Counted from the first letter of the stretch, positions 8,972 to 18,426 are shown. The stretch is 45,114 bases of DNA from Comamonadaceae bacterium (GCA_947450675.1 CANFWI010000024.1:1-45114), one strand, 5' to 3'. The notes: generated by a model from the letters alone, not told the origin. Translations and numbers: made by a program.

Positions 8972-10492
8972 TCATGATTTTTTCAGACCTGCCAAATGCT
9001 TGACCGCACGCCAGCGCACGAGTAGCACCTGCAGCATTGGGTAGATCAAAACCAAACCGGCAATGACCAGCATCGTTCCTGCAATCGGGCGCGTCATGAT
9101 GTCGGTCAAATCACCTTGGGTTAGGTAAAGCGATTGAAGGAATGAGCGTTCCAAAATGGGCCCTAGCGCCAGTGCCATCAACAGGATTACGGGCTCGAAC
9201 TTGAGTTGGCGTAGCACATAGCCTGCCACGCCGCTCAGGAGCAGAACCCACAGGTCAAGTAGGCTGTTGGAGATGGCGTATGTGCCGACGACGCACAGCA
9301 GTGCCACCAAGCTGGAAATCAGATACATGGGCAGCCGCAGCAGTGCAACGAAGACGCCAATCAGGGGCAAGTTCAGTAGCAGCAGCATGACATTGCCAAC
9401 GTACATGCTTGAGGTCACGCCCCAAAATATTTCCGGACTCTCGACCATCAGCATCGGACCTGTTTTGGCACCATGAATCAGTAGTGCAGTCAGCAGCATG
9501 GCCGAGGCGGGGGCAAATGGGATACCCAGTGCCAGCAATGGAATGAACGCCCCCTGAGCCGCACCGTTGTTCGCGCTTTCAGGACCGGCGACACCTTCAA
9601 TCGCGCCATGACCAAACTCTTCAGGATGCTTTGACAGCTTGCGCTCCAATGCGTAGGAACTGAAGGTTGCAATGATCGCGGTCGGTCCCGGTATCAGCCC
9701 AAAAAGAAAACCCATGATGGAGCCTCGCACGATGGGCCCTTGTGAACGCTTCCACTCAGATCGGGTCGGCAATAATTCCTTAAACCGTACTTTCAACGGG
9801 CGCTCGGCAGTCAGCTTGTCATGTGCGGAAGAGAGCAGTTCTGCGACACCAAAAAGTCCAATCGCAATAGGAACCAGCTCTAGACCCTGCGACAGCTCAA
9901 GCGAGCCAAAGGTGAACCGTGCAACCCCCGACATCGGTTCCATACCGACAGTGCTCAGTCCGAGACCCAGCGCCACCATCACTGCGGCTCGCACCAGTGA
10001 TGATCCTGTTAGCCTCGATAGCACGAGCAGCCCCAAAATACAAAGGGCGAAAAACTCCGGCGGACCAAATCGCAGTGCCGAGGCGGCCAGCACCGGCGCC
10101 AAAAATGCCAAGCCTAGGATCCCTATAGAACCCGCAGCGAATGAACCGACAGCCGCGACAAACAACGCTGCACCGGCACGCCCCTTGCGGGCCATTTCAT
10201 AGCCGTCAAGCACTGTGATGACGGATGAGACTTCACCCGGCACCTTCAGCAAGATTGAGGTCGTTGACCCACCATACATAGAGCCATAGTAAATGCCAGC
10301 TAGCATGATCAGTGCGCCTGCTGGCGTCATGCTGTAGGTCACTGGCAGCAACAATGCCATGGCGCCGATGGGCCCAATGCCAGGCAATACACCAACGACA
10401 GTGCCAATCAAAACACCCGTGAAACAGGCGAGCAGGTTCTGCCACTGTAGGGCGATGGAAAAACCAAACGCCAAGCCTTCAAATGCATTCAT
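8972..10492 (-). CDS. tctA: Tripartite tricarboxylate transporter, large membrane subunit
   Basis: A 506-residue polytopic membrane protein of the TctA family, the main permease subunit of TTT carboxylate importers. The duplicated signature [12 protein letters not shown] (about residue 33) and GLIPGPTAII in the second half are both intact. I count roughly 10-12 hydrophobic segments. The ATG lies one base after the tctB stop (TGACATG), so translation is probably coupled. Together with tctB and the TctC upstream it forms the only complete TTT in the window. Several extra Bug proteins in the same run could share it. Confidence 0.93.
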   Translation of the reverse strand: MNAFEGLAFGFSIALQWQNLLACFTGVLIGTVVGVLPGIGPIGAMALLLPVTYSMTPAGALIMLAGIYYGSMYGGSTTSILLKVPGEVSSVITVLDGYEMARKGRAGAALFVAAVGSFAAGSIGILGLAFLAPVLAASALRFGPPEFFALCILGLLVLSRLTGSSLVRAAVMVALGLGLSTVGMEPMSGVARFTFGSLELSQGLELVPIAIGLFGVAELLSSAHDKLTAERPLKVRFKELLPTRSEWKRSQGPIVRGSIMGFLFGLIPGPTAIIATFSSYALERKLSKHPEEFGHGAIEGVAGPESANNGAAQGAFIPLLALGIPFAPASAMLLTALLIHGAKTGPMLMVESPEIFWGVTSSMYVGNVMLLLLNLPLIGVFVALLRLPMYLISSLVALLCVVGTYAISNSLLDLWVLLLSGVAGYVLRQLKFEPVILLMALALGPILERSFLQSLYLTQGDLTDIMTRPIAGTMLVIAGLVLIYPMLQVLLVRWRAVKHLAGLKKS

Positions 10493-10493
10493 G

Positions 10494-10955
10494 TCAGTTG
10501 AACCAGGTTGGAGTCGGCATATGCACGCTCAAACCCAGCGTGAATACCCAATAGGAGATGACCGTTGAGATCGCCGATGTGGCGATACGTCTCCACCACC
10601 CAGGCATGTCGTAGATCGACAGTGAGCCCAGAAGCAGTAAAAAAGCGGCTACAAAAAATCCGGCGCGAGGTAAGAGCAGGATGTATCCGGAAATCGTGGC
10701 AACGAGCAACAGGATGTCGCGGGGTGCCCGGTTGGGGGACTCTGCCTCGGTTTTCGTTTGTCTCATCGTCTCAACCAAGTGAGCCGCCGCAGCGATGAAC
10801 ATGAGCGCACCGACCATCATCGGAAACAAGCCTGGGCCCGGCTCCGCAGCGCTCAACCCGAGTCCACCCGCCAGTCGGGGCGAGAGATACATCATTCCGC
10901 TGCCGATGACGAGAAAGAACAAGGCTGCGATCAGCCCGGCCAAGCGGGCGGTCAT
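10494..10955 (-). CDS. tctB: Tripartite tricarboxylate transporter, small membrane subunit
   Basis: A 153-residue protein with four hydrophobic segments, the usual layout of the poorly conserved TctB subunit. The first segment is at about residues 5-25, and segment 2 contains GLFPMMVG, which is typical. The ATG overlaps the tctC stop (ATGA) and the stop is one base from the tctA ATG. TctB is needed for transport together with TctA; its exact role is not known. Confidence 0.88.
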   Translation of the reverse strand: MTARLAGLIAALFFLVIGSGMMYLSPRLAGGLGLSAAEPGPGLFPMMVGALMFIAAAAHLVETMRQTKTEAESPNRAPRDILLLVATISGYILLLPRAGFFVAAFLLLLGSLSIYDMPGWWRRIATSAISTVISYWVFTLGLSVHMPTPTWFN

Positions 10956-11923
10956 TTTTTACCCATCCCCAGTTCTTTGACCAGCTGTCCGTTGTCCCGG
11001 TAGGCGGTCCAGAGATCCTTGCGCAGGACCTCCGGATCCTTGATGTCTAGGTTGTAGCCACCCTCTTTGGCACGGGAGCTGAAAGCCTGACCTTCCATGG
11101 CGGTCTTTGCGGCCTTGAACAGTTTGGCCCTGATGTCTGCCGGCATGTTCTTGGGTGCGATGACGGGGTAGTAAACGCCCATGGTGATGTCGTAGCCCAG
11201 TTCTTTGAAGGTTGGTGCGTCTGGAAAGTTAGGGTTGCGCTGCTCTTCGAAAACGGCCAGCACCGTGACCGTCTTGGCCTTGACGTGTGGCAGCAATTCA
11301 GAAGGGTGAGCCACCACGGCTTCAATGTGTCCGCCGAGCATCGATGGAATCGACTCTGCGCCACTGGCGTAGGGCACATGCCCAAGCCTGACACCCGACT
11401 TGGTGTTGACGCTGGCAACAATCAGATGTCCAACGGAGCCATTCCCCGGCGTGCCGACGCGCACTTTGCCTGGATTAGCGCGCGCGAAGTCCATCGCGGC
11501 TTTGGCACTTTTAAGGGGGGAGCTTGTCAACACGGCAAGCACCATCGGTAAATTAGCCGCTTTGATGATGGGGTCGTAATCGTCCGGTGTGTTGTACGGC
11601 AAGTCCTGACGATGCGGCTGTACTGTCAACGTCGCTGCCGCGCTCAGCACAATGTTGTAGCCGTCTGCAGGCGAACGCAGGACTTCTGCGGTGCCAATCG
11701 TGCCCTGACCGCCGGGTCGATTGGTCACTGTGACCGGTTGGCCCAGAATCGGCTTCATGGATTCAGCCAGCATCCGCGCAATGATGTCTGCCCCGCCGCC
11801 GGCCGGATAAGGCACGACCAGTGTGATGGGCTTGCTTGGATAGCTCTGAGCGAGTGCAGTCGATCCCAAGCTGCAGACCAATAAGAGGGCGGTTAGGCTG
11901 GCAGTGATGTATTTTTTTTGCAT
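10952..11923 (-). CDS. tctC: TctC/Bug periplasmic receptor of the adjacent TctAB
   Basis: A 323-residue Bug-type receptor. The signal peptide is clear (cleavage after about ALAQ, 26), followed by PYPAGGGAD and later SPADGY and HVPYASGAES. A strong GGAGA ribosome site sits six bases before the ATG. The stop overlaps the tctB start by four bases, which makes this the cognate receptor of the TctAB that follows. The usual YKGG motif in the middle reads YASGA, so the pocket wall differs from its paralogues in the window. Confidence 0.9.
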   Translation of the reverse strand: MQKKYITASLTALLLVCSLGSTALAQSYPSKPITLVVPYPAGGGADIIARMLAESMKPILGQPVTVTNRPGGQGTIGTAEVLRSPADGYNIVLSAAATLTVQPHRQDLPYNTPDDYDPIIKAANLPMVLAVLTSSPLKSAKAAMDFARANPGKVRVGTPGNGSVGHLIVASVNTKSGVRLGHVPYASGAESIPSMLGGHIEAVVAHPSELLPHVKAKTVTVLAVFEEQRNPNFPDAPTFKELGYDITMGVYYPVIAPKNMPADIRAKLFKAAKTAMEGQAFSSRAKEGGYNLDIKDPEVLRKDLWTAYRDNGQLVKELGMGKK

Positions 11924-11958
11924 GTTGTCTCCAATCTCTTTTGTTTAAAAATGAATCG

Positions 11959-12888
11959 TCACTTCTGATGAATCAGCCCGCTGCGCCGTGTGAGTTCGCC
12001 GGCGCGGTCAAGTTCGCTCGCAATGAATGTTGCGGTTTGCGCTGACCCTAGGTAAGCGGGGTCTACTCCCATCTTCTGGTTCAGCGCAGGTGTCGCCTCC
12101 ACCATGGCGGCAAGACACGCATCGCTCAGGCGTTTCAAGGTGGCCGTTGGTGTGTTCGCTGGCGCCATCAAGGCATTCCAGGACTGAAAACTCAGATCGC
12201 AGCCCTGCTCGATCATGGTCGGCACATGCGGCAACATACTCAAACGATGCGGTGCAAATACCCCAATAATTCGCGCCCCTTCGCTGGCCAGCGCGATCGC
12301 CGTGGGCAGTTGTTCCGCAATCAGCTCGGCCTCCCCATCTTTGAGCGCCTTGATGGCTGCTGCCGCTCCGGCCATTGGCTTGTGTTGCAGATCCAGGCCC
12401 ATCACCTTCGCAAAAGCTGCCATCCCAATGTGCGGCAATCCGCCAGTTCCAGGCGATGAGTAGGCAATGCAGCCAGGCGCAGCTTCAGCCGCCGCCACGA
12501 CATCTGCAACATTGTTGAAGGCGCTGCTCCCAGAAGCCATTAGCACGCTGGGGGTCGAGGTCACTCGGCACACCGGTACGAAAGAGCGTTGTACGTCGTA
12601 ACCCACTACGTTTAACTGGGGTTGGTAGACCAGCGGCCCTTGTGATGAGAACAGCAAGGTAAGACCGTCAGGTTTAGCGTTGGCTACTTCTTGTGTGCCA
12701 AGTGCGCCCGTTCCCCCTGGGTGATTGACCAGACAGACCTGCTGCCCTAGGCACTTGGTTAGCTCGGGTAAGAGAAGCTGCAGTATCAAATCAATTCCGC
12801 CTGGCGGGAACGGCACCACAATCGTTATCGGTTCCGCAGATGTGGCTGTGGTGGCGTCTAGACCTGAGGAGATGGGTTGGCTTTGCAT
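11959..12888 (-). CDS. Bug-like protein lacking a signal peptide
   Basis: A 309-residue protein with the Bug fold: IVVPFPPGG at about residues 23-31, KPDGLTL, and PTMIEQG late. Two things set it apart. There is no hydrophobic signal: the first 20 residues are polar, and no in-frame upstream start would supply one without running into the preceding ThDP gene. It also has six cysteines spread over the protein, unusual for a periplasmic Bug receptor. The motif after PFPPGG is shortened (IDLIL instead of xTDxxAR). Both suggest a cytoplasmic role or a decaying paralogue. It lies 24 bases after the ThDP enzyme stop, with a poor ribosome site. Confidence 0.75.
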   Translation of the reverse strand: MQSQPISSGLDATTATSAEPITIVVPFPPGGIDLILQLLLPELTKCLGQQVCLVNHPGGTGALGTQEVANAKPDGLTLLFSSQGPLVYQPQLNVVGYDVQRSFVPVCRVTSTPSVLMASGSSAFNNVADVVAAAEAAPGCIAYSSPGTGGLPHIGMAAFAKVMGLDLQHKPMAGAAAAIKALKDGEAELIAEQLPTAIALASEGARIIGVFAPHRLSMLPHVPTMIEQGCDLSFQSWNALMAPANTPTATLKRLSDACLAAMVEATPALNQKMGVDPAYLGSAQTATFIASELDRAGELTRRSGLIHQK

Positions 12889-12912
12889 ATTGACGGCTTT
12901 GATGATTGGGTT

Positions 12913-14679
12913 TTAGGCTGATGTAACTGGCAAGGCGATGTCGGCCGATTTCGGCTTCTTACTGAGCGCGCTTTGACGAATGGCGGTGATGGAGCCGCCA
13001 GGGCTAATTTGTTCTGGGTCAGTGCGCACATGTAGCAGCGTGGGTCGGTTCGCTTTAAAACCGATCAAGATGGCTTCGATCAATTTCTCAGCGCTTTCGA
13101 CCAGCTGCGCTTGGGCACCGAATGCACGCGCGAGCGCTACGAAGTCGGGGTTTTCAAGGTCGGTGCCGTACACACGTTCAGGAAACCACTTTTCCTGATG
13201 CATCCGAATCGTTCCGTACATCTGGTTATCAAACACAACAATCACGATCGGGAGTTTCAGTTTCACGGCTGTCGCTAGCTCATGAGAACTCATCATGAAA
13301 CAACCGTCTCCGGCCAAGCACAAAACTGGCCGGGTAGGCCTTGCGAGCTTGGCCCCTATGGCTGCTGGTAAGCCATACCCCATGGCGCCACTTGTCGGTG
13401 CGATCTGGCTGCCAAAGCACTTGTAGCGGTGGTGTCGATGAGCCCAGGCCGTGTAATTTCCTGCGCCGTTGGTGATGACGACATCTGACGGTAGTTGTTC
13501 GCGCAGCACAGACCAAATGGCACCCATGTCGACAGTCTTTACCGCGCCTGATGTGCTGCTGTTGACTGATGCTATTGGACGCGCGGTGGGTGCACTGAAG
13601 CGTTCATAACTTTCATGCAGCGTCTGAACCCAAGGCTGCAAGCGGCGCTTTAAATCGGGCGCTAACTTCAGGGTCGCCAGTTCATGCGCCAGTGCGGGCA
13701 TTGTCGTGAGCATGGACAGGTCGGGACGATAAACACGTCCGAGTTCTTCTGCACAGGGCATGGCGTGTACCAGCACTTGCGCCGGCTGCGGCGAGTCGAT
13801 CAGCGTGTAGCCTGAGCTCGGCACCTCTCCCATGCGCGCGCCTATCAGTAGCAGCAGATCGGACTCCTTGACTGCCTTGTGGAGCGCTGGATCTGCACCC
13901 AGTCCAAGTACGCCGACATACTGTGGATCTACGTTGTCGAAAAGGTCTTGTCGACGAAATGAACAAGCAACTGGCAGACCGGCCGCGCGCAAAAAAGAAC
14001 CCATTTCATCCACAGCAGTTTGGTTCCAACCGCTGCCGCCTAGGATCACTAGCGGTCGTTCGGCGCCATGAAGAAGAGCTAGCAGGCGGACTACGTCGGA
14101 TGCACTGGGTGGTACCCCGGGCAATGTTGCGGCCTTTGCGATACGCGGTTCTGGGCTTACCTGCGCGCTCAGCACGTCTTCCGGCAGCGCCAGAACCACC
14201 GGTCCGTGCCGCCCAGACTGACACACATGAAATGCCCGGCTTACCATTTCGGGAACTCGCGCCGGGTCATCAATCTGAGCGACCCACTTTGTTACAGGCT
14301 CAAACATGCGCCGGTAATCCACTTCCTGAAATGCTTCACGCTCCATGAAATCGCGGCTGACTTGACCGATGAAAAGTATCAGTGGCGTGGAATCTTGATG
14401 CGCTGTGTGCAATCCAATGGAAGCTTGCGTTGCACCAGGCGCACGCGTGACAAAGCACACCCCAGGACGGCCACTCGCTTTGGCATGCGCTTCGGCCATA
14501 AAGGTTGCAGAGCCTTCGTGGCGACAGACCACCAGTTGAATTTGGTCACGACGGTCATAGAGTGCATTCATCGCGGCCAGATAGCTTTCGCCAGGGACAC
14601 AAAAAATCGTGTCCACGCCTTGCGCGGCCAGCGCATCTATCAGCAATGTCGCGCCCGTAGGAGCTGAGTTGAAGGTCAT
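12913..14679 (-). CDS. ThDP-dependent enzyme, acetolactate synthase/2-oxoacid decarboxylase superfamily
   Basis: A 588-residue enzyme with the three-domain layout of the acetolactate synthase/benzoylformate decarboxylase superfamily. The catalytic Glu is in CVPGES (about residue 37) and the ThDP/Mg site is GDG followed by N about 26 residues later (AGDGCFMM to FDNQ). The glycine-rich APGATQ is also present. Members decarboxylate or ligate 2-oxo acids; the true substrate cannot be read from the sequence. Start 14679 is supported by a four-base ATGA overlap with the preceding gene; an ATG 42 bases upstream lies inside that gene. With the aldehyde dehydrogenase in the same run, a 2-oxoacid to aldehyde to acid sequence is plausible. 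Confidence 0.85.
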   Translation of the reverse strand: MTFNSAPTGATLLIDALAAQGVDTIFCVPGESYLAAMNALYDRRDQIQLVVCRHEGSATFMAEAHAKASGRPGVCFVTRAPGATQASIGLHTAHQDSTPLILFIGQVSRDFMEREAFQEVDYRRMFEPVTKWVAQIDDPARVPEMVSRAFHVCQSGRHGPVVLALPEDVLSAQVSPEPRIAKAATLPGVPPSASDVVRLLALLHGAERPLVILGGSGWNQTAVDEMGSFLRAAGLPVACSFRRQDLFDNVDPQYVGVLGLGADPALHKAVKESDLLLLIGARMGEVPSSGYTLIDSPQPAQVLVHAMPCAEELGRVYRPDLSMLTTMPALAHELATLKLAPDLKRRLQPWVQTLHESYERFSAPTARPIASVNSSTSGAVKTVDMGAIWSVLREQLPSDVVITNGAGNYTAWAHRHHRYKCFGSQIAPTSGAMGYGLPAAIGAKLARPTRPVLCLAGDGCFMMSSHELATAVKLKLPIVIVVFDNQMYGTIRMHQEKWFPERVYGTDLENPDFVALARAFGAQAQLVESAEKLIEAILIGFKANRPTLLHVRTDPEQISPGGSITAIRQSALSKKPKSADIALPVTSA

Positions 14680-15269
14680 TGGGGTTTGTGTGTGTGAGGG
14701 GTCGTGAGTGAGGGCTGGCAATTGCTCACGCTCTGCCGCACTTTTTTAAACTGCTCTGTGTTTTCAGCAGAAAGAACTTCAATGGTTTTTTCAAGTGTCC
14801 TGAAGGTCATGACGTCTGCGCCCTGAACTTCACGGTCTGCCGCTGCAGCAGCCTCCAACGAATCTAGGCCGTGATGGACTAGTGCCGCACGATATTTCTC
14901 AAATAGTCTGAGTTGCTCGCGCTCCAAAGTGTCTATGTGATCGAGTGCTAAGCTGAGCTGGCTCATTTCAGTGCGGAGGTTTGATAACCGATTCACATAA
15001 GTGTTTGCTTGGGTGTCAAAGCGGTTCTGCATCGTCTTGCGTTCGTTTGCATCACGACCGCGCAGCAGCAGATTTTTCCAGTCTTGTGCGTTGCGACGGA
15101 TCGTCGCCAGAGCATCGCGGGCTGTGTTCTCTGCAACCACCATTGACTGCAGCCTGTCTATCGACTCCAACACTTGAGTGCACTCCGCGTGGGATGACAG
15201 CGGCCCCAAAGCCAGAGCGATGGCCAGCCAAAATGAGGATGGATGGAAAAAATTCATACTCTCTGTCAT
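14676..15269 (-). CDS. Secreted protein resembling a chemoreceptor ligand-binding domain
   Basis: A protein of 197 residues: a hydrophobic signal at about 8-28 ending SSHA, then a helical domain. Residues from about 63 read AQDWKNLLLRGRD, very like the WKN-LLRG segment of four-helix-bundle sensor domains in methyl-accepting chemotaxis proteins. Further on, KYRAAL and a VQGAD stretch match the second half of that domain. No second membrane helix, HAMP or signalling domain follows. It is therefore a stand-alone periplasmic (or N-terminally anchored) sensor-like domain. It starts at the sulfatase stop (TGATG) and its own stop overlaps the ThDP start. The family match is by pattern, so the role stays open. 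A second ATG is at 15257. Confidence 0.55.
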   Translation of the reverse strand: MTESMNFFHPSSFWLAIALALGPLSSHAECTQVLESIDRLQSMVVAENTARDALATIRRNAQDWKNLLLRGRDANERKTMQNRFDTQANTYVNRLSNLRTEMSQLSLALDHIDTLEREQLRLFEKYRAALVHHGLDSLEAAAAADREVQGADVMTFRTLEKTIEVLSAENTEQFKKVRQSVSNCQPSLTTPHTHKPQ

Positions 15270-16837
15270 CAGGCTATGCCAACGGGTTCAGACAGCACTT
15301 CGCGTACAAGTCCAGGCCGAGCCATCAGCAGGGACTGCATTTGCTCCCGTACAACGCGCCAAGCCGGATCCTCGAAGCGGTTGACGAGTTGCTGCGGGTC
15401 TTTCTGCAAGTCATACAGTTCGCCGCTGCCCGAGCCGAGTTCAAGTGTGTAGCTGTATCTTGCAGTGCGCACTGCCCGAAGCTCAAGGGCCACGCCCAGC
15501 CGAGCAGGATGCACTTGCCACTCACTCCAGGCGCATTCGCGTGTTTCCTTGCGGTGCATCACGGGGTGCAGTGAACGGCTTTGTTCGCTGACACAGTCCA
15601 AGCCCGCACTTTGCAAAAAGGTAGCGGCCAGATCTATCGTTGACACGGGCGTGTCGATGGTTTGATCAACCGGAATTCCGGGGCCTGCGACGATCAAGGG
15701 AACCCGCAAAACGCCCTCGTAAAACATCGGGCCCTTGAGGTACAGGCCGTGATCGCCCAGCATGTCGCCGTGGTCACTGGCAAAAACGACAAGGGTGTTG
15801 TCTGATAGGCCAGCCTGTTTCAAGCCTTCCAGAATCCGTCCGATATGGTGATCAACGTGAGAGATCATGCCGTAGTAATTGGCCGTCATCTCTGCGAGTT
15901 GCTGGTCTGTTTGTGGCGGTACCTTGAAGCCTTCAGATCGGAACTTGGCCAACTCCGGGTCAGCGATCTGCGGCGAACCTTCTAGGGCGGCGCGGTGCCA
16001 CCATGGCCGCTGGTCTAGGTCGAGCGTGCGGTGCGCTGGCAGCGCCATGTCGGCCGGATCGTACATCGAGTTCCACGGGGCGGGGCAATCAAAAGGGTGG
16101 TGTGGATCGGGAAAAGAGGCCCATGCAAAAAAGGGCTTAGCCTCGTCTTTGCGACTGTGTAAAAGAGCCAGAGTTTGGTCGGCCACCCAGGCGCTGCTGT
16201 GCCACTCCGCAGGCAAACCTGAATCCCACGTCTGCGCGGCACCACTGCCTTCTGTAGAGCTGCTTTTCCATAACTCCAAAGCGTTGGGATGACTCAAAAG
16301 CCAGTGCTCGAAGCGATGGATGGTCGGCGCGTCCTGTGGCAAACGGTTGCGATGGAACTTCCCTAAAGCCGCTAGCTCGACATGATCAAAACCCATGTAG
16401 GGACCAAACCAGTCGTCAGGGTAGTCCGGCGCACTTTTTCGGCACTCAGGTGTGCCTGTGGGGGCAAAGGTGATCTTTGAAGAAAAATGTGCTTTCCCTA
16501 TGAATGCCGTGGCGTAGCCACTGGCTGCCAACTGAGCAGCCATACCTTGCTGACCTACGGCCGGATCAAGATCGACCCCGTTGTCCCAAACACCATGGGT
16601 CAATGGCAGGCTGCCAGTCAGAATGGATGCACGGGCTGGCTGGCAAACAATACTGGGCGTGATGCAGTTAGAAAAATGCGTTCCCGCACGTGCCAGCGCA
16701 TCCAGGTGCGGCGTTTTCAGCAGGTGGTTTTCATAGCCGATGCAATCTGCGCGCTGCTGGTCGGTGGTGATGAACAGAATATTCGGCCGCTTGGCTTGCG
16801 GTGTGCAGTCTGCTTGTGTGGATGTCGTCGTGTTCAT
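15269..16837 (-). CDS. Type I sulfatase (sulfatase-like hydrolase), cytoplasmic
   Basis: An alkaline-phosphatase-superfamily sulfatase of 522 residues. The formylglycine signature CQPARASILTG starts at Cys65 (pattern CxPxR then TG), and FASDHGDMLGDHG late in the protein holds metal ligands. The N-terminus (ILFITTDQQRAD) resembles choline-sulfatase and phosphonate-monoester-hydrolase relatives. There is no signal peptide, so the enzyme should work in the cytoplasm on imported substrate. Activity needs conversion of Cys65 to formylglycine; no maturase is in the window. I chose the ATG at 16837, eight bases after the aldehyde dehydrogenase stop. An upstream ATG at 16894 would overlap that gene and give a non-family leader. 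Confidence 0.85.
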   Translation of the reverse strand: MNTTTSTQADCTPQAKRPNILFITTDQQRADCIGYENHLLKTPHLDALARAGTHFSNCITPSIVCQPARASILTGSLPLTHGVWDNGVDLDPAVGQQGMAAQLAASGYATAFIGKAHFSSKITFAPTGTPECRKSAPDYPDDWFGPYMGFDHVELAALGKFHRNRLPQDAPTIHRFEHWLLSHPNALELWKSSSTEGSGAAQTWDSGLPAEWHSSAWVADQTLALLHSRKDEAKPFFAWASFPDPHHPFDCPAPWNSMYDPADMALPAHRTLDLDQRPWWHRAALEGSPQIADPELAKFRSEGFKVPPQTDQQLAEMTANYYGMISHVDHHIGRILEGLKQAGLSDNTLVVFASDHGDMLGDHGLYLKGPMFYEGVLRVPLIVAGPGIPVDQTIDTPVSTIDLAATFLQSAGLDCVSEQSRSLHPVMHRKETRECAWSEWQVHPARLGVALELRAVRTARYSYTLELGSGSGELYDLQKDPQQLVNRFEDPAWRVVREQMQSLLMARPGLVREVLSEPVGIA

Positions 16838-16845
16838 AGAGGAAG

Positions 16846-18426
16846 TCAGTTCTTTCCAATTTTTGGAATGCGGTGCTCGTCTAGGGCAATGCACACGTTG
16901 CGTGTTTCCATGTAGAAGTCGAAGCTCCAGTCGCCACCGTCGCGACCAATTCCGCTGTCCTTCATCCCGCCAAATGGCGTAGACAAATTACGGGAAATTT
17001 CTGTATTGACCCAGACCATGCCGGACTGAAATGACCGTGCTAAACGATGGGCGCGGCCTACGTTGCTGGTCCAAAGATAGGTCGACAAACCGTATCGGCT
17101 GTCGTTGGCCAGTGCCAAGGCCTCAGCCTCGTCATCAAAGGGCAGAACAGCGAGGACTGGACCGAAGACTTCCTCTCTGACGATGTCCATGGAGGCGCTC
17201 ACTCCAGAGACAACTGTCGGGGAAAACCAATGTCCTTGCGGGTGCAGTGCGGGGTTCCCAATGGGGGCGCCACCACAGTGAATCGTGGCACCTGCTTGCT
17301 GGGCGCGTTCGCAATGCTCTTTCACTTTGGCAAGTTGAACGCCATGAATCAGGGGGCCGACCTCGGTGTCCGGGTCAAAGGGGTCTCCGACCCGAATGCT
17401 TTGTGCACGCTTGACTAGCCTGTCGACGAACTGGTCGTGGATGGAGCGCTGCACCAGCAGGCGCGACCCAGCGTTACATCGCTGTCCGTTCAAACTAAAA
17501 ATCATGAACGCCACTGCATCGACAGCGCGATCCAAGTCTGCATCGTCAAAGACAAGCACCGGACTTTTTCCGCCAAGCTCAAAGTGAACGCGCTTGAGAC
17601 TCGGTGCACCTTGGGCCATGATCCGCGAGCCGGTCTTGGTCCCGCCAACAAAGGCGATTGCCTTGATTCTCGGATCCTGTGTCAATGCACTGCCGGCACC
17701 ATCACCGATGCCTTGGACGATGTTCAAAACGCCTGCTGGTAGGCCGGCTTCAAGCGCGATCTTCGCCAACAGCGTTGCTGTCAATGGACTCCATTCAGCA
17801 GGTTTGTGCACCACCGTGCAACCTGCCGCTAAAGCCGGTGCGATCTTCCAAGTGGCCAACATGAAAGGCATGTTCCAAGGCGTGATGGCACCGATCGGGC
17901 CGATCGGCTCCCTCATCGTGTAATTGAGGTGTGTTGGCGTTGGGTAGCTATGACCGTCTGAGGCTCGCGTGCAAAGATCCGCGAAGTAGCGGAAGTTCTC
18001 CGCTCCACGAGTTGCGGTCTTGCCTGTGAAGTGCAGGGGTTGACCTGTATCTGCCGTCTCAATCAGGGAGATGGCTTCTGCGTTCGATTCAAGTTTGTCC
18101 GCGATGGCATGCAGCACGTCACGCCGCCTTCCTGCGGGCCATAGACGCCAAGACTCAAAGGCGATGCTTGATGACAAACTCGCAGCGCTGACATCGGCCT
18201 CGCTGCCTAAAGCTGTTTTATTAAGTTCCGAGCCGTCTACAGGTGAGCGGTTTGACGATGTCTGTCCGTCGATGCTGGTGCAGGCTTTGCCGTCAATGAT
18301 GTGCGGCAAAACAGGGTCAGCCAAAGCATTGATAAGACTCTGGGCCTTCAAGCGGTTGTCGCTGGCTGCCTGGCTGGTGTTTGAGCTTTTTTGCGATGCT
18401 AAGGGTGATGATACGTTTGGATTCAT
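16846..18426 (-). CDS. NAD(P)-dependent aldehyde dehydrogenase
   Basis: A 526-residue aldehyde dehydrogenase. Motifs are in order: PWNMPFM, KPAEWSP, FVGGTKTGS, the Glu-bearing FELGGKSP, and the catalytic Cys in NGQRCNAGS. EEVFGPVL and the terminal PFGGMKDSGIGRDGG follow. It resembles the HpaE/betaine-aldehyde branch, which oxidises semialdehydes or aromatic aldehydes. The first 35 residues are a Ser/Gln/Asn-rich extension not usual in the family, so the true start might be internal. The ATG at 18426 does overlap the preceding Bug stop by four bases (ATGA). It may oxidise the aldehyde made by the ThDP enzyme of the same operon; this is inference. Confidence 0.9.
   Translation of the reverse strand: MNPNVSSPLASQKSSNTSQAASDNRLKAQSLINALADPVLPHIIDGKACTSIDGQTSSNRSPVDGSELNKTALGSEADVSAASLSSSIAFESWRLWPAGRRRDVLHAIADKLESNAEAISLIETADTGQPLHFTGKTATRGAENFRYFADLCTRASDGHSYPTPTHLNYTMREPIGPIGAITPWNMPFMLATWKIAPALAAGCTVVHKPAEWSPLTATLLAKIALEAGLPAGVLNIVQGIGDGAGSALTQDPRIKAIAFVGGTKTGSRIMAQGAPSLKRVHFELGGKSPVLVFDDADLDRAVDAVAFMIFSLNGQRCNAGSRLLVQRSIHDQFVDRLVKRAQSIRVGDPFDPDTEVGPLIHGVQLAKVKEHCERAQQAGATIHCGGAPIGNPALHPQGHWFSPTVVSGVSASMDIVREEVFGPVLAVLPFDDEAEALALANDSRYGLSTYLWTSNVGRAHRLARSFQSGMVWVNTEISRNLSTPFGGMKDSGIGRDGGDWSFDFYMETRNVCIALDEHRIPKIGKN

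Noticed and set aside
12913..14679. ThDP enzyme as sulfoacetaldehyde acetyltransferase (Xsc)
   Set aside because: Xsc is normally with phosphotransacetylase and sulfonate genes, none seen here; the sequence only supports the wider acetolactate-synthase superfamily.
15269..16837. Sulfatase as a periplasmic arylsulfatase
   Set aside because: No signal peptide at any reasonable start; the extra upstream residues are polar and belong to the preceding gene region.
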